The notes: generated by a model from the letters alone, not told the origin. DNA of 20,132 bases from Tardiphaga sp. (GCA_014377915.1 JACMOT010000580.1:1-20132); one strand, 5' to 3'. Positions 7,214 through 15,871 are shown, counted from the stretch's first letter. Made by a program: numbers and translations.

Positions 7214-8596
7214 TCATCGCGCCCGTAGCTGATCCAGCACCGCCGACGAGGCAAAGCCGTCAGCAGCCGCGCCGATCGAGGTCTGGAAGTTGCGCAGCGC
7301 TTCACGGGTCTGTCCGCCGAACTGGCCGTCGGGCGTACCCTGGTAGAAGCCGCGCTGCACCAGCAGCTGCTGTAGCTCCAGCCGCTCGGCGCGCGACAGC
7401 ACGCGTTCCTGCCGCGGCCACGGCTGCACGAAGGGCGGGCCGCCGCGCAGCCGGTCGGCGAAATGGCCGATCGCCATCGCATAGGCCTCGGCCGGATTGT
7501 ACTTCATGATGACACGAAAGTTCTGCAGCATCAGGAAGCCCGGCCCGTCGGCGCCGGCCGGCGCCAGCAGATAGGCCTTCTCGGCGATGCGCGGAAACGG
7601 CTGGCCGCCAGCACGCCTGAGGCCAAGATTTTCCCACTGCGGAACGGCCATCGCCTTAGCCTTGTCGGCCAGCAGAAAATTGAAATCCTTCGGCAGCACG
7701 ACCTCGTAGCCCCAGCTCTGGCCACTCTGCCAGCCGTCCTTCTTGAGGTTGTTGGCGGTGGAGAAGATCAGGTCGGTGGGATTGTCGACCACGTCGCGGC
7801 GGCCGTCACCATCGCCGTCGACGGCAAAGCGCTTGAAGGCGGTGGGCATGAACTGGGTTGGGCCGAACGCTCCGGCCCAGGAGCCGCGCATCTGATCGGG
7901 GCGCAGGTCACCGCGGTGCAGGATCTCCAGCGCTACCAGGAACTCATCCCTGAAATAGGCCTGGCGGCGGCCGACGCAGGCGAGCGTCGCGGTGGACCGC
8001 AAAACGTTGCGGTCGCCCATCTGCGTCGAGTAGTTGGATTCGATGCCCCAGATCGCGGCGACGATGAAACGGTCAACGCCATAGGCCTTCTCGGCGGCAT
8101 CGAAAATAGTTCGGTACTTCGCCAGCACCTCGCGGCCCTTGGCGAGCCGGGTGTCGTTGACCAGGATGTCGAGATAATCCCAGATCGCCTTGGTGAATTC
8201 GGGCTGTGAATCCATCAGATCCATGATCCGCAGGTCCGGCGTCAGCCCGGCGGTGAAGCGCTGGAAGCTGTCCTGCGAAATGCCCCGCCGTGCGGCATCA
8301 GGCCACAGTCCGGCGACACAAGCGTCGAAATTATTGGCGGCGTCGCGGATCGCCTGCGCCGTCATCAGCGGATGGCCGGAGGCGCCGTCCTCGCCGCTCC
8401 ACGGCTGCACCCCGCCGATGCCGGGCGCCGGGGCGTTGGTTGGCGCCGGGGCGTTGAAAATATTATCGAACAGGCTGAACGGGCTGCTCCCGGATTGCGC
8501 GCGGGCCGATGACGGCGACGCCAGCAGCGCCAAGCCAACCGCGACCGCGACCACCCTGAATTTATTCCTTCGCGCAATGGGCCACATCATATTCAT
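7214..8596 (-). CDS. Lytic murein transglycosylase (MltB-like SLT_2) with peptidoglycan-binding domain
   Basis: Cleaves the MurNAc-GlcNAc bond in peptidoglycan, giving 1,6-anhydro-muropeptides, in the periplasm. From ATG 8596 it is 460 residues. The signal peptide VVAVAVGLALLASPSSARA-Q is cut at residue 33; there is no lipobox, so unlike E. coli MltB it should be soluble. The SLT_2 domain spans about 75-380 with catalytic Glu186 in AAIWGIESNYSTQMG. Further family motifs are GSWAGAFGPTQFMPTAFKR (split by PTQ) and VDGDGDGRRDVVDNPTD. The C-terminal PG_binding_1 domain (about 403-458) contains LQQLLVQRGFYQGTPDGQFG. An in-frame ATG at 8650 would add 18 residues before the signal peptide and is less likely. 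It is divergent from galU, with 239 bases between. Confidence 0.93.
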   Translation of the reverse strand: MNMMWPIARRNKFRVVAVAVGLALLASPSSARAQSGSSPFSLFDNIFNAPAPTNAPAPGIGGVQPWSGEDGASGHPLMTAQAIRDAANNFDACVAGLWPDAARRGISQDSFQRFTAGLTPDLRIMDLMDSQPEFTKAIWDYLDILVNDTRLAKGREVLAKYRTIFDAAEKAYGVDRFIVAAIWGIESNYSTQMGDRNVLRSTATLACVGRRQAYFRDEFLVALEILHRGDLRPDQMRGSWAGAFGPTQFMPTAFKRFAVDGDGDGRRDVVDNPTDLIFSTANNLKKDGWQSGQSWGYEVVLPKDFNFLLADKAKAMAVPQWENLGLRRAGGQPFPRIAEKAYLLAPAGADGPGFLMLQNFRVIMKYNPAEAYAMAIGHFADRLRGGPPFVQPWPRQERVLSRAERLELQQLLVQRGFYQGTPDGQFGGQTREALRNFQTSIGAAADGFASSAVLDQLRAR

Positions 8597-8766
8597 GGTT
8601 AGTTCCGCTTCCGACGCTGTCGGGACAGCAGGCCTTGTTGAGGTTTCCATCCACTTAATACTAGCCCGTTTTTAATGGCCGCGACGAGGCGGGCGGCCGG
8701 CGCCGATGGGTTAATTGCGCTCCCGCGCGGATTCACCACGAATCCGCCGTGTTCCCGGTTGCAAAG

Positions 8767-8791
8767 GGAACGGCAACCGGCAATCTACGTT
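8767..8791 (+). promoter_or_regulatory. Candidate EcfG-type (general stress) promoter of galU
   Basis: GGAAC (8767-8771), 16 bases, CGTT (8788-8791). This is an exact match to the EcfG consensus of alphaproteobacteria, in an intergenic region and in the right orientation. The expected transcription start near 8799 leaves a leader of about 37 bases before the galU ATG at 8836. Confidence 0.65.
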
Positions 8792-8835
8792 TGCGTCCGC
8801 GTCGCTTCCTCCAAAAGATCATTGCAAAGCCCCCG

Positions 8836-9720
8836 ATGAAAATTCGTAAAGCCGTGTTCCCGGTCGCCGGCCTTGGCACCCGCGTTCTTCCCGCCACCAA
8901 GGCGATGCCGAAAGAGATGCTCACCATCGTCGATCGCCCGTTGATCCAGTATGTGGTCGACGAGGCCCGCGAGGCCGGCATCGAGCATTTCATCTTCGTC
9001 ACCGGTCGCAACAAGGGCGTGATCGAGGACCATTTCGACAAGATGTTCGAGCTCGACGAAAACCTCAAAAGCCGCAACAAGAGCAAGGAAATCGAGGAGC
9101 TGGCGCGGTTTCAGCCGGGCGCCGGCGAGACCAGCTTCACCCGCCAGCAATCGCCGCTCGGCCTTGGCCACGCGGTGTGGTGCGCACGCGAACTGGTCGG
9201 CAATGAGCCGTTCGCGGTCGTACTGCCGGACGAACTGGTGCTGAATTCGCCAGGCTGCCTGAAGCAGATGATCGACATCGCCAACGGGCTCGACGAACGA
9301 TCGAACCTAGTGGCGGTCGAGGAAGTTCCGATGGAACTGACGCACCAATATGGCATCTGTGGCATCGGCGAACGCCATCCGACCCACAGCACCGCCTTTA
9401 CCATCGATGGCATGGTCGAAAAACCGCCGCGGGGCACCTCGCCTTCCAACCTGTCGATCACCGGGCGCTACATCCTGCAGCCGGAAATCTTCAAGATTCT
9501 GGAGACTCAGGAGCGCGGCGCCGGCGGCGAGATCCAGCTGACCGATGGCATGATCGGGCTGGCGAAGACGCAGCAATTCTATGGCGTGGAATTTGAAGGC
9601 GAGCGCCACGCTTGCGGGTCGAAGCCCGGCTTCCTGCGCGCCAACATCGCCTACGGCCTGCAGCGCCCCGATCTGCGCGACGGCCTGCGCAAGGAAATGC
9701 TACGATATTTGGGGCAGTAA
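8836..9720 (+). CDS. galU: UTP-glucose-1-phosphate uridylyltransferase
   Basis: Makes UDP-glucose from UTP and glucose-1-phosphate in the cytoplasm. The product feeds LPS core, exopolysaccharide, cyclic glucans and, in many bacteria, trehalose. The 294 residues are typical of bacterial GalU. It opens MKIRKAVFPVAGLGTRVLPATKAMPKEML (N-terminal nucleotide-binding glycine motif, split here at the LGTR), then DRPLIQYVVDEAREAGI, FAVVLPDELVLNSPG at the metal and sugar-phosphate site, MVEKPPRGTSPSNLSITGRY and GGEIQLTDGM. All are conserved GalU blocks. ATG 8836 matches the usual N-terminus; the frame stays open back to 8749 but that part is unlike the family. An exact EcfG promoter precedes it, suggesting stress-linked UDP-glucose supply. 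An intergenic repeat starts 11 bases after the stop. Confidence 0.96.
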   Translation: MKIRKAVFPVAGLGTRVLPATKAMPKEMLTIVDRPLIQYVVDEAREAGIEHFIFVTGRNKGVIEDHFDKMFELDENLKSRNKSKEIEELARFQPGAGETSFTRQQSPLGLGHAVWCARELVGNEPFAVVLPDELVLNSPGCLKQMIDIANGLDERSNLVAVEEVPMELTHQYGICGIGERHPTHSTAFTIDGMVEKPPRGTSPSNLSITGRYILQPEIFKILETQERGAGGEIQLTDGMIGLAKTQQFYGVEFEGERHACGSKPGFLRANIAYGLQRPDLRDGLRKEMLRYLGQ

Positions 9721-9730
9721 CAGCCGCCGC

Positions 9731-9857
9731 CGTCATTCCGGGACGGGAGCGGCGCCGGCCGCGAGCGAACCTGGACTATCGAAATGGTTGAACATCCCGG
9801 GATTCCGGGCCTGCGCCGCGGCCGGTTACGCCGTCTGCATCGCATCTCGGAATGACG
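9731..9857. repeat. Palindromic intergenic repeat (type B) overlapping the 3' end of the diguanylate cyclase gene
   Basis: The ends are inverted: CGTCATTCCGG at 9731-9741 and CGGAATGACG at 9848-9857. The interior holds a second ATTCCGGG unit near 9800. This form is common in Bradyrhizobium-group intergenic DNA. Unusually, bases 9776-9857 also encode the last 27 or so residues of the neighbouring minus-strand gene. Confidence 0.7.
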
Positions 9858-11359
9858 AAGTTGCGCCTACGCCGCCAGCAAAAAAGCGATGGCGACGAGA
9901 TCACGGACTGGTTGCGGCCGGCGTCCTTGGCGGCATAGAGCGCCTTGTCAGCGGCCTCGACGAGACGACTCCATTCCGTCGTCACCATCGGCTCCATGCT
10001 GGCAACGCCGATGCTGACGGTGAGCGCCGCCGGTTCGGCCGGCAGTGCCTCGACGCGCCGCCGGATATTCTCTGCTACAATGAGCGCCTCCTCGGCGGAA
10101 ATTCCCGGCAACAGCACCGCGAACTCCTCGCCGCCGTAACGCGCCGCGCAGTCGCCCGCGCGGTTGGTAGACTGCGCAATGCTGCGGGCAATCCCGATCA
10201 GCGCCTGATCACCAGCCTGATGCCCGAAGCTGTCGTTGAAGATCTTGAAATAATCGGCGTCGATCAGCAGCATCGCCAGCGGCTGCGCGTTGCGGATGGC
10301 ACGGCGCCATTCGAGGTCGATCGCACTATCGAATTTGCGGCGGTTGCGCAGGCCGGTCAGCGCGTCGGTGGTGGCCAGTTCTTCCAGCCTGTCCTCGGCG
10401 CAGGCGCGGCGACCAATCTCGCGCGCCGAAAACAGCGTCACCGAGATAATGAAGCCGACCAGCGCCAGCACAATACCGCCGATCCACGACGCCTGGGGTT
10501 GCCACATGCTGGCGATATCCGCCCATGACTTGCCAACCAGTACGAGCAGCGGCCTGCCACTGTCGCGCCAGGTGTAGAGTCGTCTGATCCTGTCGATGGC
10601 GCCGATGCCGGAGTAGGATCCGTCGGCACGTGCCAGCATGCGCAGCAGGCCCGGGATCTTGCCGAGGTCGCGGCCGAGCACGTCAAAGTCGAACGGGAAG
10701 CGCATGATGACGACGCCGTCGCGGCGAAGCACGGTGATGTTGTCATTGAGGTTCAGCCGCAGCCGGCCGAACAGCTCATGAAAATAGGACACCCGGATCG
10801 AACCAGCCACTACACCGGCGAAGTTGCCGGCGCCGTCGGTGATGCGGCGACTGAGAACCACGGAATAGGCGCCGCTATGCAGCATCGGCCGGCTGATGAA
10901 CAGGCCGCGCTCGCCGTCACTGCGGTGCACCATGAAAAATTCGTCATCCCAAACGTTCAGCTTCGCCGGCTCAAGCGTCGTAGCGTCGATGATCACGTCG
11001 CCCTGAGTGTCGAACACCTGGATGGCGCCGTGCTGGAGGACCGAGGCGGCATTGTCGAACAGGATCAGCTGCCGCATTTCCTTGCTGAGTTCAGCCATCG
11101 CCGGCACCGCGAGTCCGGCGATCACCGCGCGCAGCGACAGGTCGTAGACTTCGACGGTGCGGCCGATATCGGAATCGAGCGTGGCGGCCAGGTTTTCGCT
11201 GCTCTGCCGCGCCAGCGCTTCGGCGCCGTGCCGCATGTCGAGTATCACCGTGGCACAGATGGCGGTGAAGCCAATGATGGTCACCAGCGCCGACAGAACC
11301 AGCAGCCGGGCCGAGAGCGGCCAGCGTCGCAACCACATCGCTGTATTTTTCGTTCGCAT
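9776..11359 (-). CDS. Membrane-bound diguanylate cyclase with periplasmic sensor
   Basis: Makes cyclic di-GMP from two GTP in response to a periplasmic signal. The 527 residues comprise transmembrane helix 1 (about 18-40), a large periplasmic region (about 42-285) of dCache/PDC type, helix 2 (about 291-312, SWIGGIVLALVGFIISVTLF), and a GGDEF domain (about 325-485) opening LATTDALTGLRNRRKFD. The active-site motif is GGEEF at 409-413, a functional variant. The allosteric inhibitory site RxxD is present as RAGD at 400-403, the correct five residues before it. There is no EAL domain. AGGGG six bases before ATG 11359 supports the start. The normal end of the domain is near GRNQ at 484; the extra 40 residues, basic and cysteine-containing, are partly encoded by the type B repeat and are probably not functional. 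Confidence 0.92.
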   Translation of the reverse strand: MRTKNTAMWLRRWPLSARLLVLSALVTIIGFTAICATVILDMRHGAEALARQSSENLAATLDSDIGRTVEVYDLSLRAVIAGLAVPAMAELSKEMRQLILFDNAASVLQHGAIQVFDTQGDVIIDATTLEPAKLNVWDDEFFMVHRSDGERGLFISRPMLHSGAYSVVLSRRITDGAGNFAGVVAGSIRVSYFHELFGRLRLNLNDNITVLRRDGVVIMRFPFDFDVLGRDLGKIPGLLRMLARADGSYSGIGAIDRIRRLYTWRDSGRPLLVLVGKSWADIASMWQPQASWIGGIVLALVGFIISVTLFSAREIGRRACAEDRLEELATTDALTGLRNRRKFDSAIDLEWRRAIRNAQPLAMLLIDADYFKIFNDSFGHQAGDQALIGIARSIAQSTNRAGDCAARYGGEEFAVLLPGISAEEALIVAENIRRRVEALPAEPAALTVSIGVASMEPMVTTEWSRLVEAADKALYAAKDAGRNQSVISSPSLFCWRRRRNFVIPRCDADGVTGRGAGPESRDVQPFR

Positions 11360-11563
11360 CGCTCACCCCTGTGGCGCTTGCATGACACGCCATAGCTTGC
11401 CGAGCGCTTAAATACCCACGCGGGTTTCAGACGGCGTTAATAGTGGATTGCCCGACACCGTCACTTTTTCGCAGTCCGGTGTTGGGATACCATAAGTTCT
11501 GCTGTGGCATCCGGCGACGCAGGCGCGTATGACGACTGCACCCAATGCGATCCGAGGACTGCC

Positions 11564-11836
11564 GTGCCCGACTATGATTTGCTGCGCGACCATTTGAGCA
11601 AACAGACGCTGGACGAATTCGTCCTCAGCATGGACGAGATCGAGGCGATCCTCGACGACGCGCTGCCGCGCGCCTCGTTCCGCGCCTCGTGGTGGGAAAC
11701 CGAGCGCGCGCCCGACGAGAAAATGGCGCAACGCGAAGCCTGCATCGCGGCGGGCTACATCGCAACACGGCTGCCGGACGGAACAGGCGTGAGATTCAGG
11801 AAAAAGACCGCGAAGTCGGTCAGGAAATGGGTTTAA
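11564..11836 (+). CDS. Small DUF7662-like protein
   Basis: A 90-residue cytoplasmic protein. From GTG 11564 it reads MPDYDLLRDHLSKQTLDEFV, then MDEIEAILDDALPRASFRAS, a WWETE tryptophan motif, QREACIAAGYIATRL and a final basic strand VRFRKK. This pattern (YDPL..L......L.ltf.eIE.iL...LP.sAr....WW.N....A..w...G) matches the small DUF7662 family as I recall it; function unknown. GAGGA about seven bases upstream supports GTG 11564. A GTG at 11504 in frame would add 20 residues with two cysteines and is less likely. It is divergent from the diguanylate cyclase and convergent with the hybrid kinase, 65 bases apart. Confidence 0.65.
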   Translation: MPDYDLLRDHLSKQTLDEFVLSMDEIEAILDDALPRASFRASWWETERAPDEKMAQREACIAAGYIATRLPDGTGVRFRKKTAKSVRKWV

Positions 11837-11901
11837 CCCGACACGCGGCTGTCATCAGCAGCCGGTTCGGGGCGTCCCGTCCGGATCTTCGCATGTCACC
11901 A

Positions 11902-13719
11902 TCACGCTTTATGTTGAATCAAGCCGACACCGCCGCCGGCGACCGGTTGCAGCTGTGCTTCGACAGCCAGCGCCGTTCGTATCATCCGCGCCAGGTCCAA
12001 CTTGCGGTAGGGCTTGGCCAGCAGCAGCACATCCGCGTCGAGGCGGCCGTAGTGAATGACGGTATCCTCGGTATATCCGGAGGTGAACAACACCTTCAGC
12101 AACGGCCTGCACCGCAGCGCGGCGTCGGCGAGCTGGCGCCCCGTCATCGCGCCCGGCATGATGATGTCCGTAAATAGCAGATCGATGTGCTGCGGGCTGT
12201 TGATTATCACCATGGCCGTCGCCGCATCGACGGCCGACAGAGTGGCGTAGCCCAGGCTTCGCACCTGCCCGATCACGAACTTTCGGACCAGGCTGTCATC
12301 TTCGACAACCAGGATCGTCTCGTGACCGCCTTGCAGCGGAGAGGTTGGCACCAGGTCCTCGGCATAGGCAAAGTGGCTCGCGCGCGGCAGATAAATCCGG
12401 ACCGTCGTGCCACGGCCCTCTACGCTGTCAATCCGGATATGACCGTTGGACTGTTTGACGAAGCCGTAGACCATGCTGAGGCCAAGACCCGACCCCTTGT
12501 CGACGTCCTTGGTGGTGAAGAATGGCTCGAACACCTGCTCCAGAATATTGGCGGGAATGCCATATCCGGAATCGGTCACCGCAATCGTCACATAATCCCC
12601 GGCGACAATATCACTACTCAAACTGGCAGCGCTTTCGGCAAACACGGCATTGCCGGTCTCGATCGTCAGCCTGCCGCCATCGGCCATTGCATCGCGGGCA
12701 TTGAGCGCGAGGTTGAGCAGCGCGTTCGTCAGCTGGCTGGGATCGATAAGTGCTGGCGATACGTCGCCCGATAGCACCAAGTGGACCTCGACATGCTCCC
12801 CCAACGCCGGCCGTAGCAGATTTGCAGCCTCCTCCACCAGTGAATTGACGTCGATTTCGCGTGGCTGCAGCGGCTGTTTGCGAGCGAAGGCCAGCAGGCG
12901 TTGCGTGAGCTGGGCGCCGCGCTCGGCGGCTTCGTCCATCATCTTGGCGACGGCGACGAGGTTCGGCTGATCGGCGACGGCTTCGGTCAGGATTTCGATG
13001 GTCCCCGAGATGACGGTCAGGATGTTATTCAGGTCGTGGGCGACACCACCGGTGAGCTGGCCGACCGCCTCCATCTTCTGCGACTGCCGAAGTCTCAGAT
13101 CGGCGAAATTCTTGTCGTATAGCAGCAGATCCTTTTCCTCGACGAGAACCTTCATCTGCTCGACGCTGGCCTTCAGAGCTTCGACCCGGGAGGCGGTTGC
13201 GACGGCTTCGGCCAGAACATTGGCAAAGCCGGTGAGAAAATTGATGTCGTACTCGTCATAATCATGCTGCTGGTTATTGTCGATTTCGAGGACCCCATAG
13301 GGCTGCGTGCCGCTGCCCTTGATGATGACGTCCACTGTCGAGACGATGCCATGCGCGGCATAGAACGGCGCCAAATCGAAGCCGGCGTCCTTCTGCAAAT
13401 CGTCGCAGATCGAGGGCTCGCCGGTGGAGAAGGCGCGCCCCTGCGGCGAACTTGCATCGGCGCACGACGACACGTGACCAATTACCCCATCCTGCCAGCC
13501 ATAGCCGGCGACCGTGAGAAGATCGTTGTGCTCGGCACGGTATCTGCACACTTTGCTGAACGGGACGTTGAGGCCGTCGGCGCAGACCCGCGCGGCTTCC
13601 GTGAGGACCTTCATCAGATCCAGTTCGCGGAGTGCGAATGTCCCGAATTCGGCGATCGCAGCCTGCTGGCGCAACACTTTCTTGAGCTTGGCGCCTAGGT
13701 CCGTCATTTGTACTTTCAT
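11902..13719 (-). CDS. GAF-domain hybrid sensor histidine kinase with C-terminal receiver
   Basis: A cytoplasmic hybrid kinase of 605 residues, no membrane segment. The order is GAF (about 20-175), a coiled-coil linker (about 176-215, EALKASVEQMKVLVEEKD), a HisKA dimerisation domain with phospho-acceptor His228 (GQLTGGVAHDLNNILTVISG), HATPase_c with N-box Asn340 (LNLALNARDAM), G1 Asp383 (VTDSGYGIP) and G2 GSGLGLSM (409-416), then a receiver with Asp474-Asp475, phospho-acceptor Asp518 (LLFTDIIMPG), Thr546 and Lys569. All catalytic residues are present. The GAF-linker-kinase-receiver layout suits a soluble ligand or redox signal. I start at ATG 13719; the frame is open back to 13863 but those 48 residues are Arg-rich and low quality. 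ATG 13707 is another option. The output partner is not in the window. Confidence 0.93.
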   Translation of the reverse strand: MKVQMTDLGAKLKKVLRQQAAIAEFGTFALRELDLMKVLTEAARVCADGLNVPFSKVCRYRAEHNDLLTVAGYGWQDGVIGHVSSCADASSPQGRAFSTGEPSICDDLQKDAGFDLAPFYAAHGIVSTVDVIIKGSGTQPYGVLEIDNNQQHDYDEYDINFLTGFANVLAEAVATASRVEALKASVEQMKVLVEEKDLLLYDKNFADLRLRQSQKMEAVGQLTGGVAHDLNNILTVISGTIEILTEAVADQPNLVAVAKMMDEAAERGAQLTQRLLAFARKQPLQPREIDVNSLVEEAANLLRPALGEHVEVHLVLSGDVSPALIDPSQLTNALLNLALNARDAMADGGRLTIETGNAVFAESAASLSSDIVAGDYVTIAVTDSGYGIPANILEQVFEPFFTTKDVDKGSGLGLSMVYGFVKQSNGHIRIDSVEGRGTTVRIYLPRASHFAYAEDLVPTSPLQGGHETILVVEDDSLVRKFVIGQVRSLGYATLSAVDAATAMVIINSPQHIDLLFTDIIMPGAMTGRQLADAALRCRPLLKVLFTSGYTEDTVIHYGRLDADVLLLAKPYRKLDLARMIRTALAVEAQLQPVAGGGVGLIQHKA

Positions 13720-13994
13720 GCGCGCGCACCCTGCGTGCACGCGTGTAGCACCGGACACCTCCGCATTGCGGCGACAGCTTCCGGCGCGGCGGTCGGCTTG
13801 CGCATGGCGAACGGGAACACCCGATCGACGCCCTTTTTGCGCGGCGACGAACGCAACTGACATCGAATCTTGCGACCAGCCTGCGCCTGGATTGATGGTG
13901 AGTCTGTGTCGTATTGATCACCGCGGAAGACGGCGGGCATGGCCGCCGAAATCGCACGAGGACAGCGCTGCCGGCGCAACCAGAACCGCGGCGG

Positions 13995-15677
13995 CTAGCG
14001 CTGCAGCCGCACGCCCAGCATCACCACGGTCGAGGCGGTACTGGCGCCGGTCACGTTGGAATCCAGGGTGTCGCGGCGGACCTGCGCCTTGAGCTGGAGC
14101 TCGCGGCTGAGCCGGTAGACCAGATCGCCCTGCAACGAATAGATTTTGTCGGAGCGGAAATTCTCCTGATAGTCCTGCGTCACATAGGTAAACCGGCCGA
14201 CCGCCGTGAGCCAGCGGCGGAAATCATGGCTGACCTCGGCGGTATAGCTGCGCGTCAGCACGCCGGGCACGCCGGGAATCGTGGTCTCGTTGAGCGAGGT
14301 GGTGGAAATGAACCTCGCCGTGGTCAGCGGCGTCGCCGTCCATATCAGCGAGGCTGAGGTCAACAGCCCCTTGAGGTCCGCCAGCCGCGGATCGGTGTAG
14401 CTGCGCCTGGCATAGCCGATCGAGGCCTCGCCAGTGAGCAGCCGGGTGAATTCGAAGGTGGTGCCCGCCTTGAAGTAGCCGCCGCTGGAATCGCGAAGAT
14501 AGCCGAAGCGATCGGCAGGCACGTCGTGGATACGGACGTCACCCTGCACTTCGCCGAACGGGCGTAACCCTGGCAACACTTCGTAGCTGACGCGGCCGAC
14601 ACCGCCATACTGGTCGAAGTCGCGGTCATTGTTGGTGGTCGAGGTGCCGTCGGTAAGCTGGGAATCCTGATATCTGGTGCGGTCGGCCAAGCCGTCGAGC
14701 CGGACCTGCAGGCGGTTGAAATCCTGCTCGACGCCGAGCGAGCCGCCTACCGTGGCGAACAGCGGATATTTCGCCAGCCCGGCCTGGATGTTCGGACTGC
14801 CGGGATTGTCGGCGCCAACCCGAAGCCGGGTCTGGGCATTGATACGGGTGTCGCGGGTCACGTCGATCCGGCCGTCGATCCGGCCGGTGAAGTCAATGCG
14901 ATCGACATTGACCGGCGACGGCGAGATGTCCCGCGCCGCGGCCGGAAAGGTCTTGTCATAGCCATTAAAGGAGCCGCGCAGATCGACGATCACCGCGTGC
15001 CGGCTCCAGTCAGATGCCGCCAGCAATTCCGGCGCGATCCGGTAGAAGCTCGCTCCCTTGGGCTGAATCAGACGCGCCGGATTGCTGTCGTAACCGCCAT
15101 AGGTTTCGACCGCCGATTTCACCAGGAAGCTGCCGACATAGACCCCGGTCGGCCCGAACGGATCGGGGTCGGGCTTCAGCCGCTTGCGCGCCGGCTGTCC
15201 GGTAGCGATGCCGGCGACCGAGGCTGACACCGGCGGCTTGTTGGATTTCGATGATGGCGGAATCGTCAGCGGCGGCGTCGGCACGATCGGCGGCGGCGTG
15301 CCGGGACCGGGCGACGGCTTCGGCTTCCGCGCGCCAGGATATAGTTTGGCCCGCTGGCGACGCCGGTTGAGCGAATCATAGCCGGACGCCGAGGCGCCAT
15401 AGGCGGCGGCGTTGCCATAGATGACCGGCTGGCCGATCCGCGACGGCGCGATCACGCTGCTGCGCAGCCCATCGGTCGGCTCCGGCGGCTGGTCGGAGGT
15501 CCGTCGCAGCGGCAGGCTCGACGGCGAGACAAAGGCGCCGGGCATCGGCGTCAGCAGGTCGGAGGTCAGCGCCTGCCCGGCGGCCGGCCATGGCGCCAAA
15601 ACCAGCCATAGACAGGCCGACAACGCGCCAAGCAGTTTGGCACGGTTGTGGCGGCCCGGGGCTGGACCTGACTTCAC
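13995..15677 (-). CDS. Outer membrane beta-barrel protein with proline-rich N-terminal segment
   Basis: A 560-residue exported protein, probably of the beta-barrel porin 2 (BBP2-like) group. From GTG 15677 the signal peptide is basic KSGPAPGRHNRAK then LLGALSACLWLVLAPWPAAGQA, cut near AAG-QA. Residues to about 170 are low complexity, including a Pro/Lys/Ser-rich stretch with PSPGPGTPPPIVPTPP. The rest alternates polar and hydrophobic residues in many short strands, with YGGYDSNPAR (a hallmark of this barrel type), RVGADNPGSPN and TFEFTRLLTGEASIGYARRSY (split by LLTG). It ends VVMLGVRLQR, a typical barrel last strand. GGAG nine bases before GTG 15677 supports this start; TTG 15695 is possible. 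It is divergent from kdsD. Role unknown; the neighbour suggests the envelope or surface polysaccharide. Confidence 0.85.
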   Translation of the reverse strand: MKSGPAPGRHNRAKLLGALSACLWLVLAPWPAAGQALTSDLLTPMPGAFVSPSSLPLRRTSDQPPEPTDGLRSSVIAPSRIGQPVIYGNAAAYGASASGYDSLNRRRQRAKLYPGARKPKPSPGPGTPPPIVPTPPLTIPPSSKSNKPPVSASVAGIATGQPARKRLKPDPDPFGPTGVYVGSFLVKSAVETYGGYDSNPARLIQPKGASFYRIAPELLAASDWSRHAVIVDLRGSFNGYDKTFPAAARDISPSPVNVDRIDFTGRIDGRIDVTRDTRINAQTRLRVGADNPGSPNIQAGLAKYPLFATVGGSLGVEQDFNRLQVRLDGLADRTRYQDSQLTDGTSTTNNDRDFDQYGGVGRVSYEVLPGLRPFGEVQGDVRIHDVPADRFGYLRDSSGGYFKAGTTFEFTRLLTGEASIGYARRSYTDPRLADLKGLLTSASLIWTATPLTTARFISTTSLNETTIPGVPGVLTRSYTAEVSHDFRRWLTAVGRFTYVTQDYQENFRSDKIYSLQGDLVYRLSRELQLKAQVRRDTLDSNVTGASTASTVVMLGVRLQR

Positions 15678-15743
15678 GACATGAAACTCCAACAAAACCA
15701 GCGACTTGATCGAGCCCCACCGGCGCGACCGGCGCGCGAAGGG

Positions 15744-15779
15744 GCTTATGGTTAAGAGAGTTAAAACGCTTATGGTTAA
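15744..15779. promoter_or_regulatory. Direct repeat GCTTATGGTTAA containing two CtrA-like half-sites
   Basis: GCTTATGGTTAA occurs at 15744-15755 and again at 15768-15779, exactly 24 bases apart. On the minus strand each contains TTAACCAT, the octamer half-site recorded for the cell-cycle regulator CtrA. A further TTAA lies between them (15761-15764). The pair sits between the divergent outer membrane protein gene and kdsD. Confidence 0.45.
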
Positions 15780-15871
15780 TGCGACGTTGAGAAACCGAGA
15801 TTGCGGGTTTCGCCTCGGTCTCGCCGCCGTGCTATGGAATGTCGGATATTTTCCAGCGGGATTTCAGGCGC

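Noticed and set aside
9731..9857. CRISPR or transposon remnant at repeat clusters
   Set aside because: Repeats are single palindromic units without spacers, and there is no cas gene, transposase fragment or target-site duplication visible.
9581..10528. 315-residue plus-strand frame running from galU into the diguanylate cyclase
   Set aside because: It overlaps galU in another frame and then the GGDEF gene antisense. No domain, no ribosome-binding site.
13274..13957. 227-residue minus-strand frame upstream of and overlapping the hybrid kinase
   Set aside because: Overlaps the GAF domain coding region in a different frame; Arg-rich and Cys-rich without motifs.
15600..15677. Lipoprotein box (LSAC) in the outer membrane protein signal sequence
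   Set aside because: The Cys is in the middle of the hydrophobic core and is followed by LWLVLAPW, so lipid attachment there is unlikely; a normal cut near AAG-QA fits better.
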